A program made the position numbers and the translations under genes. This document shows positions 47,131 to 59,834 of a stretch of DNA of 64,000 nucleotides, piece by piece. The stretch comes from Piper betle (Eukaryota; Streptophyta; Magnoliopsida; Piperales; Piperaceae): positions 186,001 through 250,000 of the forward strand of contig JAURVB010014889.1 in NCBI GenBank assembly GCA_033002965.1, written 5' to 3'. The notes under the pieces are model-generated. The model was not told the origin of the DNA. It ran no database searches and saw nothing but the letters and a program-made list of their open reading frames with translations. The number at the start of each line of letters is the position of its first letter. Positions within the stretch are counted from its first letter, which is position 1.

Positions 47131-49219
47131 AGTTTACTAAAGTGTGTAACCTTTAAGCTAATAATCTTGCAGTTGGAACGTCTTTCTAGAGCTGTGAACC
47201 AAGTGATTTGGTTATTTTTATAAATTATCTGTTGGTTTAATACTTACTCTTGCTTTGGAAAAAAAATAATTATTTTTTTTCCAAAGCAAATTTAAGTAAC
47301 TATTGTGAAGAACAACCGTACATCTTATTTATCTTATTCATTTATGTTCATGGTTCTAAATGTGGCCACTTGCCACTATCATTAAAAAGGTCAAACAACT
47401 TGAAAAAAAACTTTTTTAATTATCTCGTTTTTTCATGGCACTACTTTCATTGAAAAGGTGAAAGAACTTGCCTGCAAAAACTTTTATCTCGTTTTTCCAT
47501 GGTAAGAATGTTTAAGCTTTGATCATTAATTTATGCGAAAAGTAAAAAATGTTGTAACATCAGCTCACAAATTACTTTGAATCCTTTATTTGGGTACTGC
47601 AGTTTTTATTAACAGATGCAGACAAGAAGCACCGCAATATTCGGTTGAGGGGTGCATGGGTAGTTGGTCCCATTTATTTTTTCCTACGAAAGATGTGTTA
47701 AAATACCAAAGAGTGGACTACAGAGAGGAAGCCCAGGAGGTGGTAAAGTTTTAAAAGCGGCCGGTTGGTCATGGGGCAAGATTGGATATTACACGAAGAA
47801 ATCAAAAGGTAAGAAATGTAAAAAGCTCAATGACCGGTCGCAAGAGCAACCTATCCTCTCCTCTGGTAATGGAACCGATATGATTCCAACTCACATCTTT
47901 ATGTCACGCTTCACATTCTTTTTTTATTTATTTTTAATTTGAACCGGCAATCAAAGGTCCCCACTGTCAAGAAACATTTTCGCTTTGAAAAAAAAAAGAA
48001 ATTCAAATATTTGCCAATGACAGAAAATTTTCAATACAGCAAAATGAGGCAAATGTCTGGCCTGCAATTATAAAGTATGTTGCAACGTTGAGTTGGAGCT
48101 GATGGAGCAGGGTAGAAAGCTTGAGCGACCATCGGAAGACTTGTGTCAGGCAAAAGTGCCCCCGAAGCCAAAATATAAGAAGTAGTTGCGTACAATTCAT
48201 TGTTGCGTGGCCTTTTGTGTGCGGATTCTATTCTCTTATCCCCCCAGACGACTTATTTTCCACTTATTTAATCCGCCAATTTGGAGCAAGTCCGTTCTGA
48301 TCAGAGACTCCTACCAGATAAGGCGGAGTTTACATCGATCCAAAAGAGTCACCTGCGATACATATATTCTGACCATACGTAGACGAGATCAAGTTAAGGA
48401 TTGGAACAAAAACTTTAAATATAGAAGATATTACAGTCAGGCTGGGGTAGGTTGAATCATTGATGTGCACCACTAAGGATTGACTAGTCTGTGAGCAGAA
48501 AGGACAGTGAACAACGATGTCTGTACTTTATTTATTTCCTCTATTTGTTTATTGTATGTTGTGGCTGCATGCCAGCCCCTAAGATCTTGTACTATATACG
48601 CAAACGGAGCGTACCCCAAAAGAAGGGTTTTCAGATTTTCGCCTGGTAATTGAATATTAAAAAGGATTTTCTAATCAGCTGGTGAACGTTTTATATATGA
48701 AATAATATCCTAAAAGCTGTGACACTCATATATATGGCTCGCTAGACGCAAAGCGGCTTGGAAAGTACCCATCTTAAATTGTATTTTTTTATCTAATAAA
48801 ATTCACAATCAGTATAAACCTCCCATGTGAAAGAAGCATTTATATTTACCGTCCAAGCTGGTAGTGATCAAGATGTCTGTTTGAGGCAGTAATATATATG
48901 TCTCTCCCTATCTAATACTTTGAAATTAGCAAAAACATTGATATCTCTGCATCATGCACATGTAGCAAGGAATGAACAGTTCAACAAGCCGCTCTTTAAC
49001 ACCTACATTTGTTTGTTAGTTGAAAAAATAAACGTGTTGGACATATATGTCTGGTAAGGCGAGCAAGTCAATAAATAACCATAATCAAAGGGATATGGCA
49101 TGAAATAATGGACGTTTGAAAATATTGATTTCTAATTAGAAGCTGGAACCCAGACGCCATGCATCGTGAGAATATTTCAATATTGACAGTCCAACATATA
49201 ATTTTTTTATTTTGTTGTA
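47131..49219. other. Intergenic between the pararetrovirus fragment and the PME cluster
   Basis: No gene is recognised. A 92-codon frame at 47664-47942 (basic middle, hydrophobic end) has no family I know and could be chance. The rest is AT-rich with no bounded repeat. Confidence 0.45.
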
Positions 49220-50375
49220 TTTTTATTAGTTGAATCTACTGTTTTCATCGATATTTATACACCCATGTAAAATACTTTTATCAAAATAATCATAAAAATT
49301 AGGAGGCCAGAGTGAAAATATTTTGCTGCAATATAATTTAGAAACCGGAAAAAATTAAGATTTTGTATTTTTGCACATCTGAATTTTGTGTGCCCCTCGT
49401 ATATAATTCAAGCTTGTACGCCCAACTAGCAAGCAGAAGTAAGAGTCATTGAGCCAACCTGACCTGTAGATAAGTCCAGGCTGGACCAAGTTCATGCCGA
49501 ACCAAGCTGGCAAGAAACTCGTGATTATTGTAAATGATGAGGCTCAAATTCAAATTGCGGAGGGTACATAGAATATTAGTCCCGAACTCGGTCAAAGACC
49601 AAATTGCGTCTCTTCTTCCTCTTGAAAAAGCAGATTAGTAACAGAGGAAGTCACCAAGTTTTGGGCCGCGCTCATTTTCCAGACATTTTTTTATCAACCA
49701 GCTCCAAATGACATTCAAAATATGTTCTTATCACAATTTTCTTCAATATTTCTCTTTCCATATTATCGTTAATAATTGAATCCCATAAACATATATATAA
49801 GATCTATACGATCCACAACAGTTACGATCATGCATACACGTACATGTACGAGTAGTTAGAGTTTCAACATTGAAGAAACTTGCAGGGTGTAGAAAAGGTT
49901 GAAGAATTATGGAGTAAATGAGCTGGTTGGCGTTGATAGCAAATCCCATGCAGCCTCTTCTCTGCATCCCAACCCGCTAATTGAGGCCAAGTGTTTCACC
50001 CTCCATCACCCCACATGTTCTCTAGTTTTCTTTTCAATATATCAGTCAATTTTTGGCCTATCGACACTAATCATGCTCAACCTTGCCTTGTAAATCTATT
50101 AACAAGACTAATTTCGTTCCTTTGTAAAAAAGGATTAATTTCATTCGTATAACACTAAGATATATTATTCTCCAAACACAATTCATGGAAGAATACGCTC
50201 ATATTTACTCGTAGATCAGAAAAAAGAAAAGAAGAAAAAACAGAGACAGATAAAGAAGCAAGTACAGCACATGGCAAGCCTGCCTCGCCCAATTCTCTGT
50301 CAATAATCTGAACTTCCTGCCCCACTCTTTCGTCTCCTTCTAACACCACCACCTCCTCATCCTCTCCGCCGGAAA
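49220..50375 (+). promoter_or_regulatory. Upstream region and 5' UTR of PME1
   Basis: Non-coding. It is copied at 31395-32376. It contains catgcatacacgtacatg and a purine-rich agaaaagaagaaaaaacagagac stretch before the start codon. No clear TATA box at the expected distance; tataacac at 50149 is a weak candidate. Confidence 0.5.
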
Positions 50376-53300
50376 ATGTCGCCGGCTACCGACAAGCTCC
50401 CCATGGTCTGCACCTCCGGCGGGGTCGAGGTCGCCCACACCAATAATGGCCGAAGCAACATTTCCATGTTCACCACCAAGCACAAGAAGCCTCTCTTCAT
50501 CGTCCTCTCCTCCTTACTTCTAGTAGCCGTCGTCGCCATCGTCGCTGCCGCCGTCACCACCACCGTGGCTCGGAGGAACGGGGAGGAGAAGGAAGGAGGC
50601 AATGTGGCCTCCATTACCGCCTCCCACGCCGTGCTCCGCTCCTCTTGTAGCTCCACCCTCTACCCCGAGCTCTGCTTCTCCACCATCGCCGCCAGCCCCT
50701 CCCTCGCCGCCGGCATCAGCACCCAAAAGGATGTCATCGAGGCGGCGCTCAACCTCACTACCCTGGCCGTGGAGCACGCCTACTTCAACGTCAAGAGGAT
50801 CGAGGCGAAGAGGAAGAGGTTGACGGTGAGGGAGAAGGTGGCGCTCCATGACTGCTTGGAGAACATCGACGAGACGCTCGACGAGCTCGGACCAGCTACG
50901 ACGACGTGAAGGCCTATCCGTCGTCGAAGAAGAACATCTCTGAGCAAGCCGACGACCTCAAGACACTCCTCTCGGCCACCATCACCAACCAGGAATCGTG
51001 CCTAGACGGCTTCTCCCACGACGAGGCCGACAAGAAGGTGAGGATGGTGCTAAAGAAAAGCTTCGACCATGTCGAGAAGATGTGCAGCAACGCCCTCGCC
51101 ATGATCTGCAACATGACTAACAAGGACATCGCCTTTGAAAGGGAGAAGCTAGCCGGCGGCCGGAAACTGGCGGAGCAGCAGCCGGAGGATGTGTTGGACG
51201 AAGATGGGTTCCCCAAGTGGTTGTCGGCGGGAGACCGGCGGCTGCTGCAGGCGTCGACGGTGACGCCTGACGTGGTGGTGGCGGCGGACGGGAGCGGTGA
51301 CCACAAGACGGTGTCGGCGGCGGTGTCGGCGGCGCCGGAGAGGAGCACGAAGAGGTTCGTGATCCATATCAAGGCCGGGGTGTATAGGAGAGTGTGGATA
51401 TCCCAAAGAAGAAGACCAATATCATGTTCATCGGTGATGGGAGGAGAACCACCATTATTACTGCTAGCAAGAACGTGGTCGACGGGAGCACCACCTTCAA
51501 CTCTGCCACCGTTGGTGAGTCCTTTTCTTCTTCTTATTCCATTCTCTTCTTTAGATTTCTTTAGTACCTAAATACTCTCTTCCTCGTTTTAATTAGCATT
51601 AGCAACACCTTTTTCGACTCAAAAATTGCTCGTTGATTAATATGTCTGAACTCTCGAAATGGTTTTTATTTTTTACCAATTCAAATTCAATCCCAATCAA
51701 TCAAACCCATAACGCAAGAATTAGATTTGATGATGGCGCCTATACCCTTGTAGTATACCACTAGCTTTTATGTTTAGGAGGATTCAATACGCCTGCGACA
51801 AAATGCCACCTTGTCTTACAAGTTTTAACGGCCAACCAATGATTCACAGTCCGTCGATGTGTTTTAAGTAATTTCAACTTCAACCCCCATCAATTAAGAA
51901 GTTTGGCATATAGAAACATTTGAGGAGTTCGAGATGCTTCCGGTCGCCTGTGCTACATTCTGATGTTTCACACGAGAGAGACGTTGCAAGGAAGTAGATG
52001 AGAAGGAAACGTGTTCCTCTTTCCCTCTTTCGTGTTTAAGTTAGAAAGAGCTATTAGGCTGGTGAACTCACCAAATCTCTAATAGAGATGACCACAGCAT
52101 AAATCTCGCACTGCCCCATTCAGCCATGATGTATGTGTTAATTTTGGTTGTTAACATCAAAGCTGATCGTCGGCATTCTCCTACACTGGATATAACATTA
52201 TTAATATATATTTGAGATTAATATCATCCTTATGATCTGTCTAATTCTTGGCAGAAATTTCTATGATACAAGCTGCCTTCTTTGAACAAATCCAATAGGC
52301 CCCATATGCCGTCCTTTTTTCTGTTCATTTCATGATGTAGTTGGGTATGTAGCAAGATGAGGGTTGGAAAGAGACTTATGCCAGCCATTCGGATAGCTTG
52401 ATGTTGTTGCACCTCCAGGTGGTTGGCTCTATCCCCCATGGGTAGTGGTGATCAACAGTGTATTGATAGTTTCTCAAAAAAAAAAAACATATTGATTGTG
52501 CACCGAATTACAGATTCCTGTCTTGAGGGATCCCCACATCTTCAGTTCGATATATTTACTTTGCTTTGATGACTAGCTAGGTGCAGTGCATACATCTCTC
52601 ATTAGCTTGACTACTCTTGCTAGGCTGGTAGCTCTCTATAGTTTTTTTGAAAATAGAATAGTTGACGTGGTAACATTTTACCTGGACTACTGGATCAATT
52701 ATTATCCGAGAAATAGTAGCCTTTTGACCTATTCATAGATCGCCTTTTTTTTCTTTTTTCTTTTATTTATAGAGTCCTACTCATAGTTCTCCCATGCATT
52801 GGCTGAAGTATCTGATTTCACTTGTGTACAACATTTTTGTTTGTTAATACCCTACAAGTTCATCTACTAATCAACAAGTAGAAAAAACAATGACATTTAT
52901 TAAGCATAAAATCAACTGTTGTAGTAATACGAGCTTGCAGATCTAAGTATACCAATATAATTATGTCGGATGCCAGCAACTTCGTGCAGCCAAAGATTTA
53001 GTTGATCGGCCAAAAATACACAGCCTAATTTTAACTGTTGCAAAATTAATCTTTTCTTTAAAAACATTGTTTTATAAAAAAGTTTGCGATTCTTAAAATA
53101 ATTGAGGGCATTTGTGACGAAGAAAAGATACATTTTTAAAAAAAGAAAAGTTATACCTGTGGGAGCCAGGTCATGTGAGTGAGGACCACCTAATTCATGG
53201 GCACTTTATACCATGAGGGGTCCAACTTTTTAATGGCGGGTACACACATACCTATAGATGGCAATATGATCATTCAGATCTTATATATCATGGTTACTGG

Positions 53301-54339
53301 TAAGTTCGTCAAAATCTGATTAAAACTTAGGTTAAAATATCTGTTTGCTTAGGAAAGCCAAAAATAACGATGATGTCAGTCTATAATCTTTAGAGGAGTG
53401 ATACCAACCCTTCTTCATCAGGTTATAAAATTGAAACTAGAAATACATAAGCTTTTGTCCATTTCAAATTAGATAATTGTTCAAAATTTAATTTTACACT
53501 AAATGGTTCATAACCATAATTATCAATTAAATGGAGAGTGCTAGTGTCTCTAAATATTGTTTTTTTAGATTGCTTATATTAAATTAAAAAGAAATAATAA
53601 TAATGGTTGGAATCGTTGTACTTGCATATGCCTGGCGGGGTTGGCAGCCGCGGTGGGAGCAGGATTCCTGGCCAGGGACATCACCTTCCAGAACACGGCG
53701 GGGCCGTCAAAACACCAGGCGGTGGCGCTCCGGGTGGGCTCCGACCTCTCGGCCTTCTACCGGTGTGACATGCTCGCGTACCAGGACACCCTCTACGTCC
53801 ATTCCCTCCGCCAGTACTTCCGCTCCTGCCTCGTTGCCGGCACCGTCGACTTCATCTTCGGCAACGCCGCCGCCGTCTTCCAGGACTGTGACATCCACGC
53901 GCGTCGCCCCAACTCCGGCCAGCGCAACATGGTCACTGCCCAGGGCCGCACCGACCCAAACCAGAACACCGGCATCGTCATCCAAAAGTGCCGCATCGGC
54001 GCCACCTCCGACCTCCTCGCCGTCATCTCCTCCTTCAAGACCTACCTCGGCCGGCCGTGGAAGGAGTACTCCCGTACCGTCATCATGCAGTCCGAGATCA
54101 GCGACGTCATTGACCCCGCGGGGTGGTACCCTTGGGAGGGAACCTTTGCACTTAATACTCTCTACTATGCCGAGTACCAGAACACCGGTGCCGGCGCCGG
54201 GACTGCCAATCGGGTGACGTGGAAGGGGTACAAGGTCATCACCAGCGCCTCAGAGGCCAACCAGTTCACCCCTGCCAACTTTATATCCGGCAATAGCTGG
54301 CTATCTGCCACCGGCTTCCCCTTCTCCCTTGGACTCTGA
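50376..54339 (+). CDS. Pectin methylesterase with inhibitor-like pro-region (PME1), two one-base deletions in exon 1
   Basis: Exons 50376-51514 and 53648-54339, with a 2133-bp GT-AG intron in phase 1. About 610 residues, the usual size of a type I PME. There is a membrane anchor at residues 37-63, then a PMEI pro-region with SSTLYPELC and NQESCLDGF, an RRLL processing motif near 51235-51246, and the catalytic domain. Exon 2 keeps the active-site residues in QAVAL, YQDTLY, DFIFGNAAAVFQ and YLGRPWKEYSRT. Two frameshifts, near 50899 and near 51388 (GVYRE region), each fit loss of a single base. The enzyme removes methyl esters from wall homogalacturonan. With such small lesions and a perfect exon 2, either recent pseudogenisation or sequencing errors would explain it. 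Confidence 0.85.
51515..53647 (+). other. PME1 intron
   Basis: GT (51515) to AG (53647). AT-rich, with no nested gene or element recognised. The position after the conserved TV/AT codon pair matches the PME2 intron at 57344-58177. Confidence 0.8.
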
Positions 54340-56289
54340 TCGATCCTCCTCCTCTGCACCAACCTCTGTTTTGCATGCGCAATCGGTAGTTAAGTTGTGT
54401 TTTCTCGTGCATGCAGTTCCCTATTTCTATTCCTTTGCTTAATTTGCATCGTTATTAGATGTGTATGCTTTGAGAGATTTTCCATTAATAAAACGAAGAG
54501 GCGGCCGGGATAGATGGAATTGTTTGAAAGAGATGAAAATTGGAGACGCCGTATTTTAAACAGATCAGATATTCATGAGGAGAGTTCTTGGAGTGTATTT
54601 GTGGTATATATATGAAAGTATGTATTACCTCTTCTCTGCAATAAATTTGTAATGAGCTAAAATTGTACATCATAAATGTTTTGGCAATGGGAGTGTATGC
54701 TTTTCTGATTGCTTTTGATTTTCCTCTGAATTTCTTGCTTATCCTTACATTTTATTTGGTTTGGAAGTTTATTTGTAGCATGTATAGTAGTGGTATCAAG
54801 TCAGAACTCGGAAGCATGGCTCTAATCAAGCCACTAAACTCGTGAACAAGCAAATAAGTTTTTCAGTCAAACCACGACAAAAAAATATACACATATACAC
54901 CCCTGTCCAATTGGCAATGTTTGTGGTGCTGCTTGTCCGAATCCTCTCAATTGAACATGAAGCATTTTTCTCTGTCCTTAGCATAAGCTCCTATGCAAGG
55001 CAAAAAGGCTTATATTTATAGAATGATCTAGTCAAGTGGATTGAGATGGCATTTGTGGGCTTGATTGTTACACCATGACAGAACAATTGTCTACTATGCT
55101 CTTCTTCTTTTTGCTAATTTAGATAAAAATGACTACTTTTGTATTGCTGCTTACTCGGGAGTTGTGCCTTCGATTCTTCTCAACAGAAATCAGCTTTCTT
55201 TTTGAGCGGTTTCTTAAAAAAATTTCCCCATTAAATTAGAGCCAAAATGGAGACAAGCAACTTTAAAATCTCATATCCATGTGAACGACAACCATTTGAA
55301 AGAATATATAGGCTACACTTTGTAAGCAAAGCTTGATTTGAAGTTACGTTGGAAAAAAAGCCTGATTTCAAGCTGATTTCTCCGTGTCCGAAATATATAT
55401 ATACAAAGTTACTGTTGTTGGAAAATGAGGGCTAATGTAAAGGGAAATGTTTAATTGAAGGGCGTATAAACAATGGAAAATTCTGCACTCATTTTGGAGA
55501 GGTATAGTAATCAAATTTGCATGCCTTTCTCGTGTGAATTTAATTCAAGAATTGTAACATCTTTAGACCTTAATTTGGTATCATCGTCCAAGAAATCAAT
55601 TTCAGATAGACCTATAGTTTTAATTGGCAAATAATACATGCCAAAGTTCCTGGAAATTTTTCTTACTGCTGCTGCAACCGTTAACGTTCGCTTCACAGAT
55701 CGGGAGCGAGCCTGTACATCAAAAAAATCATTAATTTTTCTTAGATGGTTTACGCGGAAAGATGTATAATTCGACAAATAAGAAATCAAGCATGGCCTAC
55801 ACGGAATGCCTCAAAGGAATCAAATTTCAATAAAATGAAAAAAGAGGTAAATAAAGAGGGAAGAACCCTTCACCTTTGCCGAAAGTACACATAGCTTAGC
55901 TAGCCGATTGGAATCACAAATCTATTGCACTCTAGCTGTCTCCACAACTGTATATGCAAATTCCTTAGTTGCTATTGCATGCCATGTAAGCTATGTCGCA
56001 TCTTCACTGTGCATGTTAAACCACATTCGACAAGAGCTACTAGTCATGAACATCGCCAAGACTCGAGAGGACATAAACTACTCCTCCATCTCTGTTAAAG
56101 TTCTTGAAAATAGCCGCCATTAAATTTATCCATGAAAGAACACCATCTTTTAATTATCAAGTGCGAAACCAAACCAGTCTGCATCTTGCGCAATAATCCC
56201 GACGATGTTCAGTTGTAGATTCTTTCTTTCAACATTTTGGCTGCAAAAATTAGTTGCATGCATGAACAGTGATCATATCATCGTCATAC
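54340..56289. other. Intergenic between PME1 and PME2
   Basis: The 3' flank of PME1 includes an aataaa-type signal near 54485. Short frames at 55511-55789 (minus) and 55908-56123 (plus) match nothing I know and are probably chance. Confidence 0.5.
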
Positions 56290-56296
56290 TATAAAT
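56290..56296 (+). promoter_or_regulatory. Putative TATA box of PME2
   Basis: TATAAAT lies about 75-80 bp before the PME2 start codon at 56370. Confidence 0.5.
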
Positions 56297-56369
56297 TGGC
56301 ACCGCCACTAATCTCTGCTCTGTTCTTGGTACATAACTATATATCGTATATTATCCCTTCTCCTCCCCC

Positions 56370-58878
56370 ATGGCGACCATCAATGACCGCCAGCCGATTC
56401 TATTAATCGGCTTGCTACTGATTGTCTCTAGATTCTCTGCAACATCATCCTTAGGCACTGCTCATGAAGTTGAAGAAAATTGCTTCTCAGTTCCCTCCTC
56501 TGTCTTCGCTTCGGCCGTCCGTTCCGCCATCAACGAAATCCAAACTGCTACTTCATTCATCACCAAATTCGCCGGAAAAATATTTGGCGAATTTCGACTT
56601 AGAAATGCCTTCACCGACTGCGCAGACCTCCTCGACTTCTCCACCGACGAGCTCACCTGGACTCTCTCAACCACTCAGAATGCTAGCAACAGCAACCTTC
56701 TCGGTTACACTTTTGATCTGCTAGCTATTTTTTTTATAATTACAAGTGATATATCGGTGCATTATAATATATAGTAAAGTCTGTTAATTGTGTGATGGAT
56801 TCGATTGTAGCAGGTACTGGGAACAGAGTGTACGATCTCAAAGCATGGTTGAGCGCAGCGATGGACAACCAAGAGACATGCCTAGATGGGTTCGAGGGGA
56901 CGAAGGGAGTGGTTAAGAGCATTGTCGCCCATAGCCTATCAGAGGTGAGCTCCATGATGGCTCGGATTCTCAAAATGGTGAAGGACGGGATCACTCCCAA
57001 CACCACCACCGTCGCCGGCGAAGCAGGGGGTTCCCGGAGTGGGTTGCTGGCAGGGAGAGGAGGCTGCTGCAGGCGCCGGCGGCGGGGTTGAAGGTGGACG
57101 TGACGGTGGCGCAGGACGGGACGGGGGACTTCGTGACGGTGACGGACGCCGTGAATGCGGCGCCGGAGAAAAGCGGGCGGCGATTTGTGATATATGTGAA
57201 GAGAGGGGTGTACAATGAGAACGTGGAGATCAAGAAGAATAAGTGGAACTTGATGCTCGTCGGCGATGAAGAGGCCGCAACAATCATCTCCGGCAACCGG
57301 AGCTTCGTCGACGGCTGGACTACTTTCCGCACTGCTACTTTTGGTGAGGCCTCGCTTTCACAGTATCGTTTAAGCAATCAAAGAATGATTAGGGTAGAAC
57401 GTGCTGCACATGAGCCACCTATTAACTCTAATTTTAAAAATAAACTTTAATTGAATAAAGAGATTACCAATTCTGATTTTATTAATAAATGTTAAATAAA
57501 TAAAAAATATACATTAAAATAATTTATTTTTATTATTTTATTTTTATTATATTTTAATTAATTGAATCTCTTAAGCACTTTAATTATTTTAGTATTAACA
57601 ATAGACAAGATATTGTGACATGCAAACCGTTTATATTAAAAATAGATTCATAAATAAATTTTATTATTTATTAAAAAATATAATAGATTAAAATAATTTA
57701 ATAGCATAGAGATGAATACTAATTTTAAAGATAAATTATAATTAAACAAAAGAAAAATAATAATAATTTAATTTACTTTGTATATTTTATTATATTTTAA
57801 TTAGTTTATATCTTTCTATTAAAGGGTGACTTCAAATTCACCTCCCTATTAATATGAGTAAATATGAACATAAATATTACGTTGTGTGCAACCTTAAAAA
57901 TATTATGTTATGTAGTTATTGAATCTTTTATTTCATAATTGATTATAAAATTTAATATATTATTTTTAGTTTATTTTGCACTTTGATTATTGAATTTTTT
58001 ACTTTTATTGACTTTTAAATTTCCTTTTATTAATGACAAAAAAATTCTATAACCCTTGCAATTTCTCTGAAAAACGGGCAAAATTTTCAAAAAACAGTTG
58101 CAGCTAAATGAAAATAATTAGTCAGTCAATGACACTAATACATATGTATATATGTATTGTGACGATGATTCATGTAGCCGTCTCCGGCCGGGGATTCATA
58201 GCGAGGGATGTGACGTTCGAGAACACGGCAGGGCCAACGAAGCACCAGGCGGTGGCCCTCCGCTCCGACTCCGACCTCTCCGTCTTCTACCGGTGCGGCG
58301 TCCATGGCTACCAGGACACCCTCTACGCCCACTCCCTCCGCCAGTTCTACAAGGAGTGCCACATCTCCGGCACCGTCGACTTCATCTTCGGCAACGCCGC
58401 CGCCGTCTTCCAGACCTGCCAAGTCCTCGCCCGGAAGCCCCTCCCCGAACAGAAGAACTCTGTCACCGCCCAAGGCCGCAAAGACCCCAACCAGAGCACC
58501 GGCTTCTCACTACAATTCTGCAACTTCTCGGCCGATCCCGACCTCGCTGCATCTCCCGACTCGTCGACCCCAACCTACCTGGGCAGGCCGTGGAAGCAAT
58601 ACTCGAGGACGGTAGTGATGCAATCTTATCTAAGTGGTGTGATTAGGCCCGAAGGTTGGCTAGAATGGTCGGGAGATTTTGCACTGGGTACGCTTTACTA
58701 CGCCGAGTATATGAATTTTGGACCCGGGGCAGCGTTGGGCAGCCGAGTCCGGTGGTCGGGTTATCACTCTCTCGCCGATTCCACCGAGGCTAATAATTTT
58801 ACAGTTGCCCAGTTCATTGCCGGGAATTTGTGGCTGCCGGCCACCGGAGTCAAGTATATCTCTGGTCTTACCGGATGA
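56370..58878 (+). CDS. Pectin methylesterase with inhibitor-like pro-region (PME2), one-base deletion in exon 2
   Basis: Exons 56370-56703, 56814-57343 and 58178-58878, introns GT-AG and phase 1. There is a secretion signal at about residues 9-30, then a pro-region of the type with FRLRNAFTDCADLLDFS and NQETCLDGFEG, which lacks the first cysteine pair seen in PME1. An ERRLLQ processing motif is near 57052. The catalytic domain has QAVAL, YQDTLY, DFIFGNAAAVFQ and YLGRPWKQYSRT, ending in a normal C-terminus. One frameshift near 57025-57035 lies in a run of five G (ggggg) just before the processing motif and fits loss of one G. Secreted wall enzyme acting on pectin. PME2 has an extra intron in the pro-region that PME1 lacks, so they are not a recent tandem pair. 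Confidence 0.86.
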
Positions 58879-59834
58879 TAATTTGGATATTTATCATGTT
58901 AATTAAGCTCCATTTGTTTTTGTATGTGATAGTTGATTCGATAGCAAACCAACTATTAAGATGTTTACCCGTTACCTCTTGTAATGTTTGCATGGATGAA
59001 GGTGTTGGAAGATTGTTATTTGCATACCAATGTTCCTGTCGTTTAATTTGAACTTTCTTTGTCGCACGTAGACCTTTTTTGTATATCACAAGCGTAATTT
59101 TGTATAACGATGTGGATTTTTAAGCTCTCTTGCCAGTATTAGTCTGTCTGTAGAGGTTACTTAAATGTACATGGAGATAGATTGATTTTACATCTATTCA
59201 TATTTAACTATACTCAATCAATCAATGTGCATAGCTCCAATTTCAGTACAAATTTCCTCCTACAGTCTCTAAAATTTTATTTAAAGAATATGCGAGTCTG
59301 TTACCAAAGATCACATGAATAAGTTGGTTCAAAAAAACTCATAAATATGTTATTCATCAAATTTCAAAAACAAATCTCAGAAGCCAACATTTGAAGGACA
59401 AGAATAACTCAAAAACAAAATGAAGACTAATCCCGACAAGGCTCACTTCTCGCTTTTGTTGGGCATTCATCAATCAACGATTTACACTGTATGGAACCCG
59501 AGTCCTAGATATCGACTTGTCTCCACTTATAAATGGTTTCACACTGAATTTTCGTTAGTCTTCACCATCGTGCATGAATCTGTCTTCGCTTATAAAATTC
59601 AGACTAATCCACATCACTGCTCACTGGCCTACGATGGCTTTCCCTGTAGCCGCACTTCATCTCTGCCCACTCGCCTGTGATGGAATCAACGTTCCTTGTA
59701 TTTCTATTTTCATTTCTACAACAACTTAAGTGGCCACTTATCTTATGCCAACAATTCCCAGATTTCATCAAAGTCTCTTGGTAAAGATAAGTCTATCAGC
59801 GGTGACGACACGTTCCGTTTATCTATCGACTTGA
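58879..59834. other. Intergenic between the convergent PME2 and PME3
   Basis: No gene is recognised. A frame at 59420-59680 has no known family. Confidence 0.5.

Noticed and set aside
47664..47942. 92-codon frame as a gene
   Set aside because: No recognised domain, no promoter or splice context, and length within chance expectation.
53603..54217. 204-codon plus-strand frame overlapping PME1 exon 2
   Set aside because: Out-of-frame shadow rich in Ser/Thr/Pro; the other frame carries all PME active-site motifs.
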